Assembly: GCA_964606165.1 (NCBI GenBank)
Contig: CAZSFQ010000003.1
Coordinates: 62,001-126,000 of the forward strand
DNA: 64,000 bases
Reading direction: 5' to 3'
DNA from: UBA4923 sp964606165
GTDB lineage: Bacteria; Bacillota; Clostridia; Saccharofermentanales; DTU023
The notes below the pieces were generated by a model. That model was not told the DNA's origin. It ran no database searches and worked only from the letters and a program-made list of their open reading frames with translations. The position numbers were made by a program, and so were the translations under genes. This document shows positions 8,131 to 15,882 of this stretch, piece by piece (position 1 is the stretch's first letter; each line of letters starts with the position of its first letter).

Positions 8131-8787
8131 TTAGTGGTCCATGGCATTCAGGGCGTCATTGACAAAACGATCCATCAGCTCCCGGGCCAGCGCGCCTTGC
8201 ACATAGCCAATAAAGTAGCCTTGATGATCAATCATGTAGGTAGTTGGCAGGCCGCTGATCTGGTATTGATTAAATACCTGGCCCTTGGTGTCCATGAGGA
8301 CTGGAAAGGTGTAATTATTCTCATGAAGAAAGGCTTTGATACCCTCGACATCCATCTCCCGCTGGGCTGACGCGGAACCGTCCTCATCGGGGTAGGCAAC
8401 TGCCAGGATGACCAGATCCTTCCGGTTCATGCCATGATCATTGTAAAGGCCCTCGATATCCGGCATCTCCTGCTTGCAGGGCGGACACCAGGTCGCCCAG
8501 AAATTCAGGAAAATAACCTGACCTTGGTAGTCTGAAAGTTTGTGCTCAGTCCCGTATTGATCGGTGAGCGTGAAGTCATATGCCTTGACCCGCTCCTCAA
8601 CGGTCGGATCCGTCGGATCCTTTTCCGTGCCGGCGCCGCCGGCTGACGAGGCGGGACCGGTCTCATCCGGCATGCCGGGGCTCTTCTTCCCGCAGGCGGA
8701 TAAAGCGAAAAGTGAAATCAGAAGAACTGACAGCAAGAGGACAACTGTCCCCCTCAGCGCGTATTTTCTGTTGCGGTTGGTTTTCAT
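8131..8787 (-). CDS. Thioredoxin-like thiol-disulfide lipoprotein (ResA/TlpA type)
   Basis: A 218-residue protein with a hydrophobic N-terminus ending in lipobox LSAC (Cys32), a Ser/Pro/Asp linker, then a TlpA-like thioredoxin fold from about residue 68. The redox site is WCPPC (Cys101, Cys104) and the cis-proline lies in GLPTTYMID. Such proteins reduce disulfides outside the membrane, for example apocytochrome c or sporulation and envelope proteins. It starts 26 bases after ccdA, whose product would pass electrons across the membrane to it. No cytochrome c genes lie nearby, so a general envelope redox role is as likely. Confidence 0.92.
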   Translation of the reverse strand: MKTNRNRKYALRGTVVLLLSVLLISLFALSACGKKSPGMPDETGPASSAGGAGTEKDPTDPTVEERVKAYDFTLTDQYGTEHKLSDYQGQVIFLNFWATWCPPCKQEMPDIEGLYNDHGMNRKDLVILAVAYPDEDGSASAQREMDVEGIKAFLHENNYTFPVLMDTKGQVFNQYQISGLPTTYMIDHQGYFIGYVQGALARELMDRFVNDALNAMDH

Positions 8788-8813
8788 AAATGGAATCCTT
8801 TACTTTGGTTTTT

Positions 8814-9527
8814 TTATCCGCCGTAAATTCCGGCAATCATGAGGATGCCGATGACCAGCATGAGCAGGCCACCCACAATGACGGTATATTTCATGATCTT
8901 ACTGTGACGGCGGAAGAAGGCCAGGGTTTGCGTTGTAAAAAGACCGACGATCAGGAAGGGAATGGTAAAGCCCAGCACGTAAACACCGACCAGGAGAAAT
9001 CCCAGGCTGCGCTGGGCTGTTCCTGCCGCCATGAGAAGTACACTCGACATGGCTGGCCCAATGCAGGGCGTCCAGGCAAAGCTGAAAGTAAAACCCATCA
9101 GGAAAGCAATCAGGGGATTCATGGTAAAACGGTCCAGCTTGAAAGGAAGCCGCCTGTCTCTTGACAAAAAGAGAGAGCTTCCAAAAGCACCCAGCTGGTA
9201 AAGGCCGAAGACGATGACCAGAATGCCCCCGCCGATCACAAAAGCCCGCCGGTAGGCCTGAAAGAACTCACCCGCCGCGGTAAAGCCAAGCGCCAGGATA
9301 AAAAATGTCGAAGCGATGCCAAGGACAAAAAAGAAAGTATTCAGGAAGACACGCTTACGCGGGTATCTGACCTCGCCATCTTCACCTACATGGTAAGTGC
9401 CGCCCGCCAGATAACCAATATACAGGGGCAGCAGGGGTAACACGCAGGGTGAAAGGAAACTGACAAGTCCCTGTAAAAAGACCGTCAGTACGGGAATCGA
9501 ATGCTGAATTTCTAAAGCTGGCGGCAT
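8814..9527 (-). CDS. ccdA: CcdA/DsbD-type transmembrane electron carrier
   Basis: A 237-residue polytopic protein with about six membrane helices. The paired redox cysteines sit in SFLSPCVLPLLPLY (Cys28) and AWTPCIGPAMSS (Cys155), the CcdA pattern. It moves reducing equivalents from cytosolic thioredoxin to extracytoplasmic thiol proteins, here most likely the ResA-like lipoprotein encoded next. The start at ATG 9527 is chosen because GGGGAGGGG lies just upstream; an ATG at 9554 in the same frame has no such site. An extended -10 element is seen at 9583-9591. Confidence 0.93.
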   Translation of the reverse strand: MPPALEIQHSIPVLTVFLQGLVSFLSPCVLPLLPLYIGYLAGGTYHVGEDGEVRYPRKRVFLNTFFFVLGIASTFFILALGFTAAGEFFQAYRRAFVIGGGILVIVFGLYQLGAFGSSLFLSRDRRLPFKLDRFTMNPLIAFLMGFTFSFAWTPCIGPAMSSVLLMAAGTAQRSLGFLLVGVYVLGFTIPFLIVGLFTTQTLAFFRRHSKIMKYTVIVGGLLMLVIGILMIAGIYGG

Positions 9528-9582
9528 CTGCCCCTCCCCCATCAGGCAAGACATTCCTGTCTAAGCGGAATACACAGCCACC

Positions 9583-9591
9583 ATTCTAGCA
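9583..9591 (-). promoter_or_regulatory. Possible extended -10 promoter for ccdA-resA
   Basis: On the minus strand TTGC-TAGAAT fits an extended -10 element (TGn before TAGAAT), about 55 bases before the ccdA start. No good -35 at the right spacing was seen. Confidence 0.35.
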
Positions 9592-9671
9592 ATCTCACGG
9601 ATTTTACTTGTTACAAAGGTAACATTATGCGTCCATGGCAAAGAAGCCTTGATCCCGCACCTTGTCAGACC

Positions 9672-10790
9672 TCAGTTCAGCAGGAAACTGACAAGCCTGT
9701 TATGCGTCTTTACCATGTCGAACCACCAGACTTCCTGGCCTCCAACATAGTAGTGGCGGGTCTCACCCGTGGCGGGAAGCTGGAGCTGGCGCCGCTGGTA
9801 GGACAAGAGGCCCGGCGCCCTGCTGATGTAATCGTTCAAATTGAGATTGGTATAGGTATTGGCCAAAACCACGGCTGAGGCCTTGTAGATGGAGGAACCG
9901 CCCTGGGCAGCCATTTCACTTAAAACGGAATTGATGACATTGCGCTGCCGCTGGTTGCGCTGAAAATCGCTGTCAATTTTGCGGATTCTCGAATAAGCAA
10001 GCGCCTGCTGGCCATTCAGCCGTTGAGCGCCAGGATTGCGTCCCAGATATTGCGCTTCACGTTCCGTCAGAGAAATGCTGACACCTCCGATGGCGTCAAT
10101 GATCCGGACAAATGAATTGAAATTGATGGCCACGAAACCTTTGATCGGAATCCCGTAGTTGACCTCGACCGTTCGTATGGCAAGTCCCGGGCCTCCGTAG
10201 GAGTAAGCCGCGTTCAAGAGCCCCCAGGGATGGTTCTTGGCACCGATCTTGACGTACATGGCGCGCATGAGTGAAACAATATTGATCTTTTTTGTATTGT
10301 GGTTGATCGAAATGATCATGGTTACATCGGACCGGCCCCTGTAGTTATTGGATGCGGAATCCACCCCGAACAGGAGAATATTCTCGACCCCGGGCATTTG
10401 CTTCATCTCGACGGTGCCGCTCTGGTGTAATTCAGGTCTCCGCAACTCGTCGGGCATATCCTGATCACTTTCAGGCGCATCCGGTCCTTCCTCCTGCTGA
10501 TCATCCCAGCCGTCCGGATCGACGAAAATATCGTAGTCCATCAGGTTGTCAATCTTATAAAAATCACTATCTGACTCATCGACGTAAGTGACTCTCGAAA
10601 CCAGGTCCGCGTAGATCAGATAGACCCCTGAAAAAACTGAAATGATGAGACCTGCGGCCACTCCCAGAACAAGAAACTTGATTGGGAAGTTTCGGCTGAA
10701 CGGTCCCTGGCCGGACACCTTTCTTCCCTTTGGACGCTTGTCTTTCGTGCGGCCGGGATACCCCGGCCTCTCTTGCTTAGACTGTGGCAC
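9672..10790 (-). CDS. LytR-CpsA-Psr (LCP) family protein
   Basis: A 372-residue membrane-anchored protein: a basic cytosolic tail (1-32), one membrane helix (about 35-58), an acidic linker, and an LCP domain from about 128: NILLFGVDSASNNYRGRSDVTM..., INIVSLMRAMYVKI, AYSYGGPGLAIRTVE, FNSFVRIIDAIGGV and AQRLNGQQALAYSRIRKIDSDF with the conserved Arg residues. LCP enzymes transfer anionic glycopolymers such as wall teichoic acid from undecaprenyl carriers to peptidoglycan. The start is GTG at 10790. Alone in its transcript as far as can be seen, lying between ccdA and a zinc-ribbon protein. Confidence 0.92.
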   Translation of the reverse strand: MPQSKQERPGYPGRTKDKRPKGRKVSGQGPFSRNFPIKFLVLGVAAGLIISVFSGVYLIYADLVSRVTYVDESDSDFYKIDNLMDYDIFVDPDGWDDQQEEGPDAPESDQDMPDELRRPELHQSGTVEMKQMPGVENILLFGVDSASNNYRGRSDVTMIISINHNTKKINIVSLMRAMYVKIGAKNHPWGLLNAAYSYGGPGLAIRTVEVNYGIPIKGFVAINFNSFVRIIDAIGGVSISLTEREAQYLGRNPGAQRLNGQQALAYSRIRKIDSDFQRNQRQRNVINSVLSEMAAQGGSSIYKASAVVLANTYTNLNLNDYISRAPGLLSYQRRQLQLPATGETRHYYVGGQEVWWFDMVKTHNRLVSFLLN

Positions 10791-10881
10791 GCTTACCTAC
10801 CTACCTTTTATCAGGAAATGCCCATGAAAACATGAGCATTTCACCAAGACACGGGAACTGTGCCATTCCCGCCGCTACAGA

Positions 10882-11682
10882 TTAAAACCGGAACAAGGCT
10901 TTTATGCTCCATTGCAGACCCAGGGCGAGAATCGCGCTGTAAAGGAAAAGCAGGACAAAGAAAACACCGGCGATTGTGAGAACAACCAGCCAAAGCTTTT
11001 TCACCTCTGCCTGTGATCCACCGACTGCTGTCATGACCGACGCGGCAAAGATCAAAACCGGCACCACATACATGAGCACAGAGATGAAGGTGCCTGCGGG
11101 AAGGACCACACCAAAGATAAAGGCAAGCAGGGAGACGGGAAGGACCGCGTTCAGGTAAGAGGAGAACCTGGCGCAGGCATCGGGCAATTTGTCTTCCTCT
11201 TTGAGGATAAACCGCTTGCAAAACCAGGCCATGGTGGGCATGGCGCCCATGATAATCAGCATGAAGAACCACAGGAGGAAGAAGCCTCCCGCGTGCCAGT
11301 TCATCAACCTGGCCGCTTCAAGCGTAGAAAACAGCGTGACGAGGAAGGGAACAATAGCCGCGAACAAAAGGTGCATGGGCTCTTCTGTCCCAAGAAAACC
11401 TTTGACCAGCCAGCCGGGGTACCGTTTTCCATCGAGCGCGAGGGCGGAGGGGGCTTTTGGCGCCTGGGGCGGATAAGGATAGGGGTAGGGCGGCTGCTGG
11501 GGCACTTGGGCCGGGCCTGCCTGGTAAGGAGGCGGAGGAGGCGCTACGGGCGGAGGGGCTTCTTGAACTTGTTCCGCTGCCGCCGGACCATTTTCCGGGG
11601 CAAGTTCCTGCTTACTTCCGCAATTACTGCAAAAGACGGCGTCGTCGGCAAGTTCCGTACCACAGTTTTGACAATTCTTCAT
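10882..11682 (-). CDS. Zinc-ribbon membrane protein
   Basis: A 266-residue protein of unknown function. It opens with a zinc ribbon (Cys4, Cys7, Cys18, Cys21: NCQNCGTELADDAVFCSNCG), then a ~55-residue Pro/Ala/Gln-rich linker, then about five hydrophobic helices from residue ~103 to the end, one containing a long Phe/Leu/Trp-rich stretch. Zinc-ribbon plus multi-pass layout is common in Clostridia but has no assigned activity. AGGAG lies eight bases before the ATG. A Pro-rich membrane protein at 21515-22027 has a similar linker style. Confidence 0.75.
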   Translation of the reverse strand: MKNCQNCGTELADDAVFCSNCGSKQELAPENGPAAAEQVQEAPPPVAPPPPPYQAGPAQVPQQPPYPYPYPPQAPKAPSALALDGKRYPGWLVKGFLGTEEPMHLLFAAIVPFLVTLFSTLEAARLMNWHAGGFFLLWFFMLIIMGAMPTMAWFCKRFILKEEDKLPDACARFSSYLNAVLPVSLLAFIFGVVLPAGTFISVLMYVVPVLIFAASVMTAVGGSQAEVKKLWLVVLTIAGVFFVLLFLYSAILALGLQWSIKALFRF

Positions 11683-11893
11683 TCGATCTCCTCTTTCTTG
11701 GCATTTGTCCGGCTCTCATCCGGTAAAGGTGGATATCTGATTAAGAATGTGTAGATTATAGCATAGGGAGTGCCCAACATATCAGGTATCCGGTCCGCTC
11801 CCATCCCGCTGGGCGCCTTTTCGCCGCCCGCGTGATACCATGATACAGGGTTCCATTGTGCCCTCAAAAGTGATGTGAAAAGAGGAAGTTAAA

Positions 11894-12340
11894 GTGCGCG
11901 CACTGATTCAACGTGTAAGTGAGGCATCCGTCCTTTGCGATGACGGATTCCAGTCAGCAATCGGGCAGGGTTTTCTTATTCTCCTCGGCGTCGGGGCTGA
12001 AGACCATGAAGAAAGTTGTGCGCGACTTTGGCAGAAAATCAGGAAACTGAGGATTTTCAAAGATCATGAGGGAAAAACCAACCTTGATTTGGCTTCCGTG
12101 GAGGGAGAGGTCATGGTCGTTTCCCAATTTACCTTGTTCGCTGATACGAAAAAGGGAAACCGGCCCAGCTTCGTCAAGGCGGCCCCGCCCGAAAAGGGTG
12201 AACAGCTCTACCAGTATTTTGTGGAGCTTGCGCGGCGCGATATCCCCTCAGTTCAGACTGGTTCCTTCGGAGCGGAGATGAAAGTCAGTTTGGTCAATGA
12301 CGGCCCCTTCACCATTTGGCTCGACACGGATCAGTTTTGA
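11894..12340 (+). CDS. dtd: D-aminoacyl-tRNA deacylase
   Basis: A 148-residue enzyme that hydrolyses D-amino acids (and glycine on tRNA-Ala) from mischarged tRNA. It begins MRALIQRVSEASV, contains the SQFTLFADTKKGNRPSF active-site strand (SQxTL motif) and ends with NDGPFTIWLDTDQF, where the Gly-cisPro motif is usually GPVT; the Val-to-Phe change is conservative but worth noting. The start is GTG with GAGGAAG six bases upstream. It runs convergently into ispE with a 10-bp overlap of the coding ends. Confidence 0.96.
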   Translation: MRALIQRVSEASVLCDDGFQSAIGQGFLILLGVGAEDHEESCARLWQKIRKLRIFKDHEGKTNLDLASVEGEVMVVSQFTLFADTKKGNRPSFVKAAPPEKGEQLYQYFVELARRDIPSVQTGSFGAEMKVSLVNDGPFTIWLDTDQF

Positions 12341-13320
12341 CAGGCTAACCTTTCGGTTTGGGGCGACAGGGAAGTCATGATCCAGGTGACCTGGGGATAT
12401 CTTGCGGTCAGCATCCCAAATGCATTCTCCATGACTTTCTCATGATCGAATAGAGCGAAGCAGGCGGGCCCGCTTCCTGTCATGGACGCCGCGAAGGCAC
12501 CTGCGTCGCGCATGTCCTCTACGATAAGCCTGGTTACGCTGGACTGATCTGACTGAACTTCCATAAAATCATTGTGGACCAAACTCCCTATCTCCGACCG
12601 ATCGCCTTGTACAAGCGCAGCCGTCCATCGCGCAAAATCCGGACCCGGCTGCCTGTCGGGCGCCTGCCGGCCACCCTGATCCAGCCTGACGGCGTCAAGT
12701 GAACGAAAGGCGTCGGCCGTACGAATCGGAAAGGGGGGGAAGGCCAGCAAAACACGATGAGGGAGGCTTTCGATGGTGCCGGACATACGCTCGCCCACTC
12801 CCTGGCAGAAGCGGACACCGCCGTGCAGGCAGAAAGGCACATCGGCGCCGCAGGCCAAGGCAAGACGGTCAAGATGATCCAAAGACAAGCGTCCGCGGTC
12901 AAGCTGGAGGGACTCAGCCAACCCTCCCTGCCAGCACATCCAAAGAAAACGCAGAACCGCCGCGGCGTCCGCGCTTCCACCGCCAAGACCCGCGGCCATG
13001 GGAATCTTCTTTTCGATGTGGCAGTGAAAATGAAGGGATTGCGGGTCGATCCCGGCCGCCTCGAAAAACAAAGACGCCGCTTTAAAGCACAGATTTTCCT
13101 CGCCGGCAGGTAGTTGGCTGGAGTCTGAGCTGAGTTCCCAGCCGGTATCATACTCTCTTGTACGGCGCAAGCCTAAATCAAGACGGTCGGCCAAAGCGAC
13201 CGTCGCCATCACTCCGGCCAGCTCGTGGTAATCGTCCGGCCGGCGGCCCAATACACGAAGAGACAAATTAATCTTGGCCCGGGCACTTTCAATCGACCGG
13301 CAGGGGGGGAATTCAGTCAC
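12331..13320 (-). CDS. ispE: 4-diphosphocytidyl-2-C-methyl-D-erythritol kinase
   Basis: A 329-residue GHMP-family kinase of the MEP isoprenoid pathway that phosphorylates CDP-methylerythritol. Visible marks are ARAKINLSLRVLGRRPDDYHEL (residues 13-34), the ATP loop PMAAGLGGGSADAAAVL (107-123), CGADVPFCL, and the late MTGSGPACFALF. The length is slightly above the usual ~290 because of an insertion around ALRLDQGG...DRQPG. It starts with GTG four bases after the veg stop, so the two are probably co-transcribed, as in Bacillus where veg lies near ispE. Confidence 0.96.
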   Translation of the reverse strand: MTEFPPCRSIESARAKINLSLRVLGRRPDDYHELAGVMATVALADRLDLGLRRTREYDTGWELSSDSSQLPAGEENLCFKAASLFFEAAGIDPQSLHFHCHIEKKIPMAAGLGGGSADAAAVLRFLWMCWQGGLAESLQLDRGRLSLDHLDRLALACGADVPFCLHGGVRFCQGVGERMSGTIESLPHRVLLAFPPFPIRTADAFRSLDAVRLDQGGRQAPDRQPGPDFARWTAALVQGDRSEIGSLVHNDFMEVQSDQSSVTRLIVEDMRDAGAFAASMTGSGPACFALFDHEKVMENAFGMLTARYPQVTWIMTSLSPQTERLACQN

Positions 13321-13323
13321 GGC

Positions 13324-13614
13324 CTAACGGCTGTCCTCCGTTTGCAGAAGCAGTTTTTCAAGACCCTCGTCATCGAAGGCAATTTCGACAACATTTGTCA
13401 AGAGATCAATGTAGCTGAAACAGACATGTTCACTGTAGGTCGGGCTGACGGGACAGCAAACGGTAAAAACATTTGATGAGCAGTTTTCAAGATAACCCTC
13501 ATGTATGACTGTACGGCGGCGCCCTCCGTTTGACTTAAGCATGATACGTTGTCCAAGGCGTTCTTCCAGTTCAGCTCGGCATGAAGCCAACTCAGATTTT
13601 GCAATCAATTGCAT
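13324..13614 (-). CDS. veg: Veg family protein
   Basis: A 96-residue protein that fits Veg: the segment RIMLKSNGGRRRTVIHEGYL parallels the family's LKxNGGRRKT... core, followed by SNVFTVCC and SYIDLLTNVVEIAF. Veg of Bacillus is abundant and influences biofilm matrix gene expression; the mechanism is unclear. A strong promoter (13665-13693) and AGAGGAG before ATG fit high expression. Compared with the Bacillus protein it has a short extra C-terminal tail. It is immediately upstream of ispE. Confidence 0.88.
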   Translation of the reverse strand: MQLIAKSELASCRAELEERLGQRIMLKSNGGRRRTVIHEGYLENCSSNVFTVCCPVSPTYSEHVCFSYIDLLTNVVEIAFDDEGLEKLLLQTEDSR

Positions 13615-13664
13615 TCACTCCTCTATTTAAAATGTCAAAGGCACATACGTGGCCATCAAACCGC

Positions 13665-13693
13665 ATTATACCTGAAAGGGCTTTAAAAATCAA
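13665..13693 (-). promoter_or_regulatory. Sigma-A promoter of veg-ispE
   Basis: On the minus strand TTGATT (13688-13693), a 17-base spacer and a perfect -10 TATAAT (13665-13670). The start point would lie about 45 bases before the veg ATG. Confidence 0.8.
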
Positions 13694-13720
13694 GGTAAAT
13701 CACGCCGTAAGCGCCTGTTT

Positions 13721-14803
13721 TCAGGACATGTCAGCGACGACACCGCCTCCCAGAACCCGGTCGCCGTCGTAGAAGACAGCGGACTGGCCCGGAGAAGTGA
13801 TCCGCACCGGTTCTGCAAACCTGATCCTCGCCTCCCCATGCTTGGGCCCCGTCAGCACAGTCGCGTCATGAGGTGTCCCCTGAGAACGAAGTTGAACCCC
13901 CGCGCGAAAGGTGCCGGGCTGGGGCCCGGCCAGGACCAGGCCGGTCAGAAGGGCTTCCTTCATCAGGGCAGCGGACTCTTCGCCCAGCGTCACTGTGTTA
14001 TGGCAGTGATCGGTGGCAAGAACAGTCATCCGTCTGCCAAAAGACTGGCCAAGATGGCGGCGCTGTCCTGGCGTGTATTGCCAGCTTCCTTTGTGTTCAC
14101 CAATCACTTCTCCTGCCGGGTCAATAAAGAATCCGGGATTCTCCTCCAGGCCCCAGCGGCCGAGGAAAGCTCTCAGCTGGTTCTTTGCGATAAAGCAGAT
14201 ATCCTGACTGTCCCTGGCCTCCGATACCGGGTCATGAAAGCGCTGGGCCAGCCGCCGTGCTTCCTCCTTGGATAAACTTCCAACAGGAAAGAGAAGCCTG
14301 CCAAGCAAAGAGGGTTCGAGTCTGTACAAGAAGTAGCTTTGGTCGTGACGCCGGTGGAGTGCACGATAAAGCCAATAACCTTGATCCGTCTCCACGACAC
14401 GCGCGTAATGGCCGGTGGCCAGGTACTGAATGCCCAACTGATCGGCCAGATCACTCATATGGGCAAACTTGAAGCCGGGGTTGCACAGGACGCAGGGATT
14501 AGGCGTCAAACCGCCCTTCCAGGCTTCCACGAAAGGGACAACCACTTCTTGGTAAAAGGCCTGCCTGACATCCAGGACCCTGTGAGGGATCCCAAGGATA
14601 CGGGATGACCTTTCCGCCCTTTCTATCCTGGATCTGTCGGCCTGGTCTTCCTGCCAGGTCCACAAGGTCACGGCTGTCACTTGGTAACCTTTTTCCTGCA
14701 GCAAGACAGCGGAAGCCATGCTGTCCACGCCTCCGGAGAGGCCAAGCAGAACCTTGCGCCCGGAAGCCTTTTTGCTGCTTTTCTTTTGCTGATTCTCTTT
14801 CAC
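13721..14803 (-). CDS. mnmA: tRNA-specific 2-thiouridylase
   Basis: A 360-residue enzyme that places sulfur at C2 of wobble uridine in tRNA-Lys, Glu and Gln. It has the PP-loop LLGLSGGVDSM (SGGVDS at 23-28), the catalytic-cysteine segment TPNPCVLCN, a second catalytic cysteine in SQDICFI, and the C-terminal beta-barrel ending GQSAVFYDGDRVLGGGVV. The N-terminal 15 residues are Lys/Ser-rich and extra. The start is GTG at 14803, overlapping the end of a three-codon frame (ATG AAA GAG TGA). A structured leader of ~400 nt with its own strong promoter lies upstream. Confidence 0.96.
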   Translation of the reverse strand: MKENQQKKSSKKASGRKVLLGLSGGVDSMASAVLLQEKGYQVTAVTLWTWQEDQADRSRIERAERSSRILGIPHRVLDVRQAFYQEVVVPFVEAWKGGLTPNPCVLCNPGFKFAHMSDLADQLGIQYLATGHYARVVETDQGYWLYRALHRRHDQSYFLYRLEPSLLGRLLFPVGSLSKEEARRLAQRFHDPVSEARDSQDICFIAKNQLRAFLGRWGLEENPGFFIDPAGEVIGEHKGSWQYTPGQRRHLGQSFGRRMTVLATDHCHNTVTLGEESAALMKEALLTGLVLAGPQPGTFRAGVQLRSQGTPHDATVLTGPKHGEARIRFAEPVRITSPGQSAVFYDGDRVLGGGVVADMS

Positions 14804-14815
14804 TCTTTCATTTTA

Positions 14816-15217
14816 TGGGTCAAAGCGACGCCTGTCGAGTTGTATTGCCATCGGGAAAAAGACAGACGCGAAACGGGCAGGATTCCCATTTCTTCCCGGG
14901 AATCAGCTGCCCGTTCCTTCGAGGTGTACTTTCAAAGTACGCCTCCTTTCCTGTCCCTTCATGGCCGCTTTGCCGGTCAAAGTCAGACGACCCCATGAAC
15001 GATTCCGGCCATAAGAATACGGTTTGGTGCGCTTTCGTTGCGGTCACCCGTCTTCTCAATGAAAGAGGTAACGCACCCCTGGCTTCAGGTATTCCGCACC
15101 CGCGCGCACTAGCGCGGTCTTTCGGGACACTCCATTGTCTGATTACTTACAACTTTCTGGTGAATCCGACTCAATACGGACGCACATTTCCGTCTATGTA
15201 ATCCAATCGAGGTTGCC
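14816..15217 (-). ncRNA. Candidate structured leader or small RNA upstream of mnmA
   Basis: A 400-base stretch without a credible gene, transcribed on the minus strand from the promoter at 15221-15249. It is dense in possible helices: ACGGA/TCCGT, GATTAC/GTAATC and GACA/TGTC near the 5' end, CCGCGC/GCGCGG, GGTGCG/CGCACC closing a middle domain, GTACTTT/AAAGTAC, then a 9-bp stem AACGGGCAG/CTGCCCGTT with an inner GATTCCC/GGGAATC helix (14872-14915). After the last stem comes a T-rich but interrupted run ending in five T (14856-14860). I checked for hallmarks of T-box, tmRNA, RNase P RNA, SRP RNA and common riboswitches and saw none. It could be an independent RNA or a cis-acting mnmA leader. 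Confidence 0.5.
14856..14915 (-). terminator. Terminator-like hairpin before mnmA
   Basis: A 9-bp outer stem (AACGGGCAG/CTGCCCGTT, 14907-14915 and 14872-14880) encloses a second stem GATTCCC/GGGAATC. The following bases are TCGCGTCTGTC and then TTTTT, so the T-run is displaced. It may be a weak terminator or simply the 3' domain of the leader RNA. Confidence 0.4.
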
Positions 15218-15220
15218 ATG

Positions 15221-15249
15221 ATCCTAGCATATTCCCGATTTCCTGTCAA
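15221..15249 (-). promoter_or_regulatory. Strong sigma-A promoter for the mnmA leader/RNA
   Basis: On the minus strand a perfect TTGACA (15244-15249), a 17-base spacer and an extended -10 (ATGC before TAGGAT, 15221-15226). Transcription would start at about 15214-15217. Confidence 0.75.
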
Positions 15250-15273
15250 TATTTATCCGCCTTCTTTGAATGT

Positions 15274-15699
15274 TTATGTAGCATGAAAATCCGGTTCGCC
15301 TGCAGGCTCATTTTTCGCCTCGAGTGTCTCAATTTCCAGGTAAATCTCTGCCCTGTCAAGAACCCGCTGCCGCGCAAGCGGTGATAGCCGGTTCATGATA
15401 GCGAGCAGGCGTGTTTTCTGTTCAAGGGGAAAGAGTGTTTCTTCCATGCCATGACTCAGGACAGCGCCAATACGCAAAGGGACCGGGGACCCAATGAGGG
15501 AATCATTTACATCTTCCATGCCAAGGATTTGGTCGAGCGTTGCTCCAAACATTGTGGCCAACCGCTTGGCCGTTTTGATATCGGGGTAATTCCGACCGCC
15601 CTCCCATTGGCTGACGGAAGTTTGCGTGACGCCGAGCACGTTTGCCAGCTCGCTTTGCGTCATATGGTTCTTTTTACGAAAATAGCGGATTCCATTCAA
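15274..15699 (-). CDS. XRE-family HTH regulator
   Basis: A 141-residue protein. Residues 1-60 are a Cro/C1 helix-turn-helix (NGIRYFRKKNHMTQSELANV, GVTQTSVSQWEGGRNYPDIK, ATLDQILGM). The ~75-residue tail ends LARQRVLDRAEIYLEIETLEA, a possible oligomerisation helix. TTG at 15699 is preferred as start because AAGGTGG lies five bases upstream; a GTG at 15708 sits on top of that site. It is divergent from nothing and stands alone between the mnmA promoter and an unknown gene. Targets are unknown. Confidence 0.85.
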   Translation of the reverse strand: MNGIRYFRKKNHMTQSELANVLGVTQTSVSQWEGGRNYPDIKTAKRLATMFGATLDQILGMEDVNDSLIGSPVPLRIGAVLSHGMEETLFPLEQKTRLLAIMNRLSPLARQRVLDRAEIYLEIETLEAKNEPAGEPDFHAT

Positions 15700-15882
15700 T
15701 GCGACCACCTTCTTTCTGGTTCAATCCAGACTGCTAATTACAATCAATGCGTTCAAAAGACCCTTAGCGGATTCAATATTGCAATTCCTTTTTTATTTGG
15801 CAATTTAACAGGAATTACCCAGATCCGATCAGGTTACGCGTCAATGATAACAGATAATATGTTAGCAATACCACAATGTGCG

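Noticed and set aside
14820..15059. 79-codon minus-strand frame inside the mnmA leader
   Set aside because: It needs a TTG start without ribosome site and runs through the RNA helices; better explained as non-coding.
14816..15217. Identification as tmRNA, RNase P RNA, T-box or cobalamin/lysine riboswitch
   Set aside because: None of the conserved cores (tRNA-like ends, GAGGAAAGTCC, GGTGGNACCGCG or riboswitch boxes) was found on either strand.
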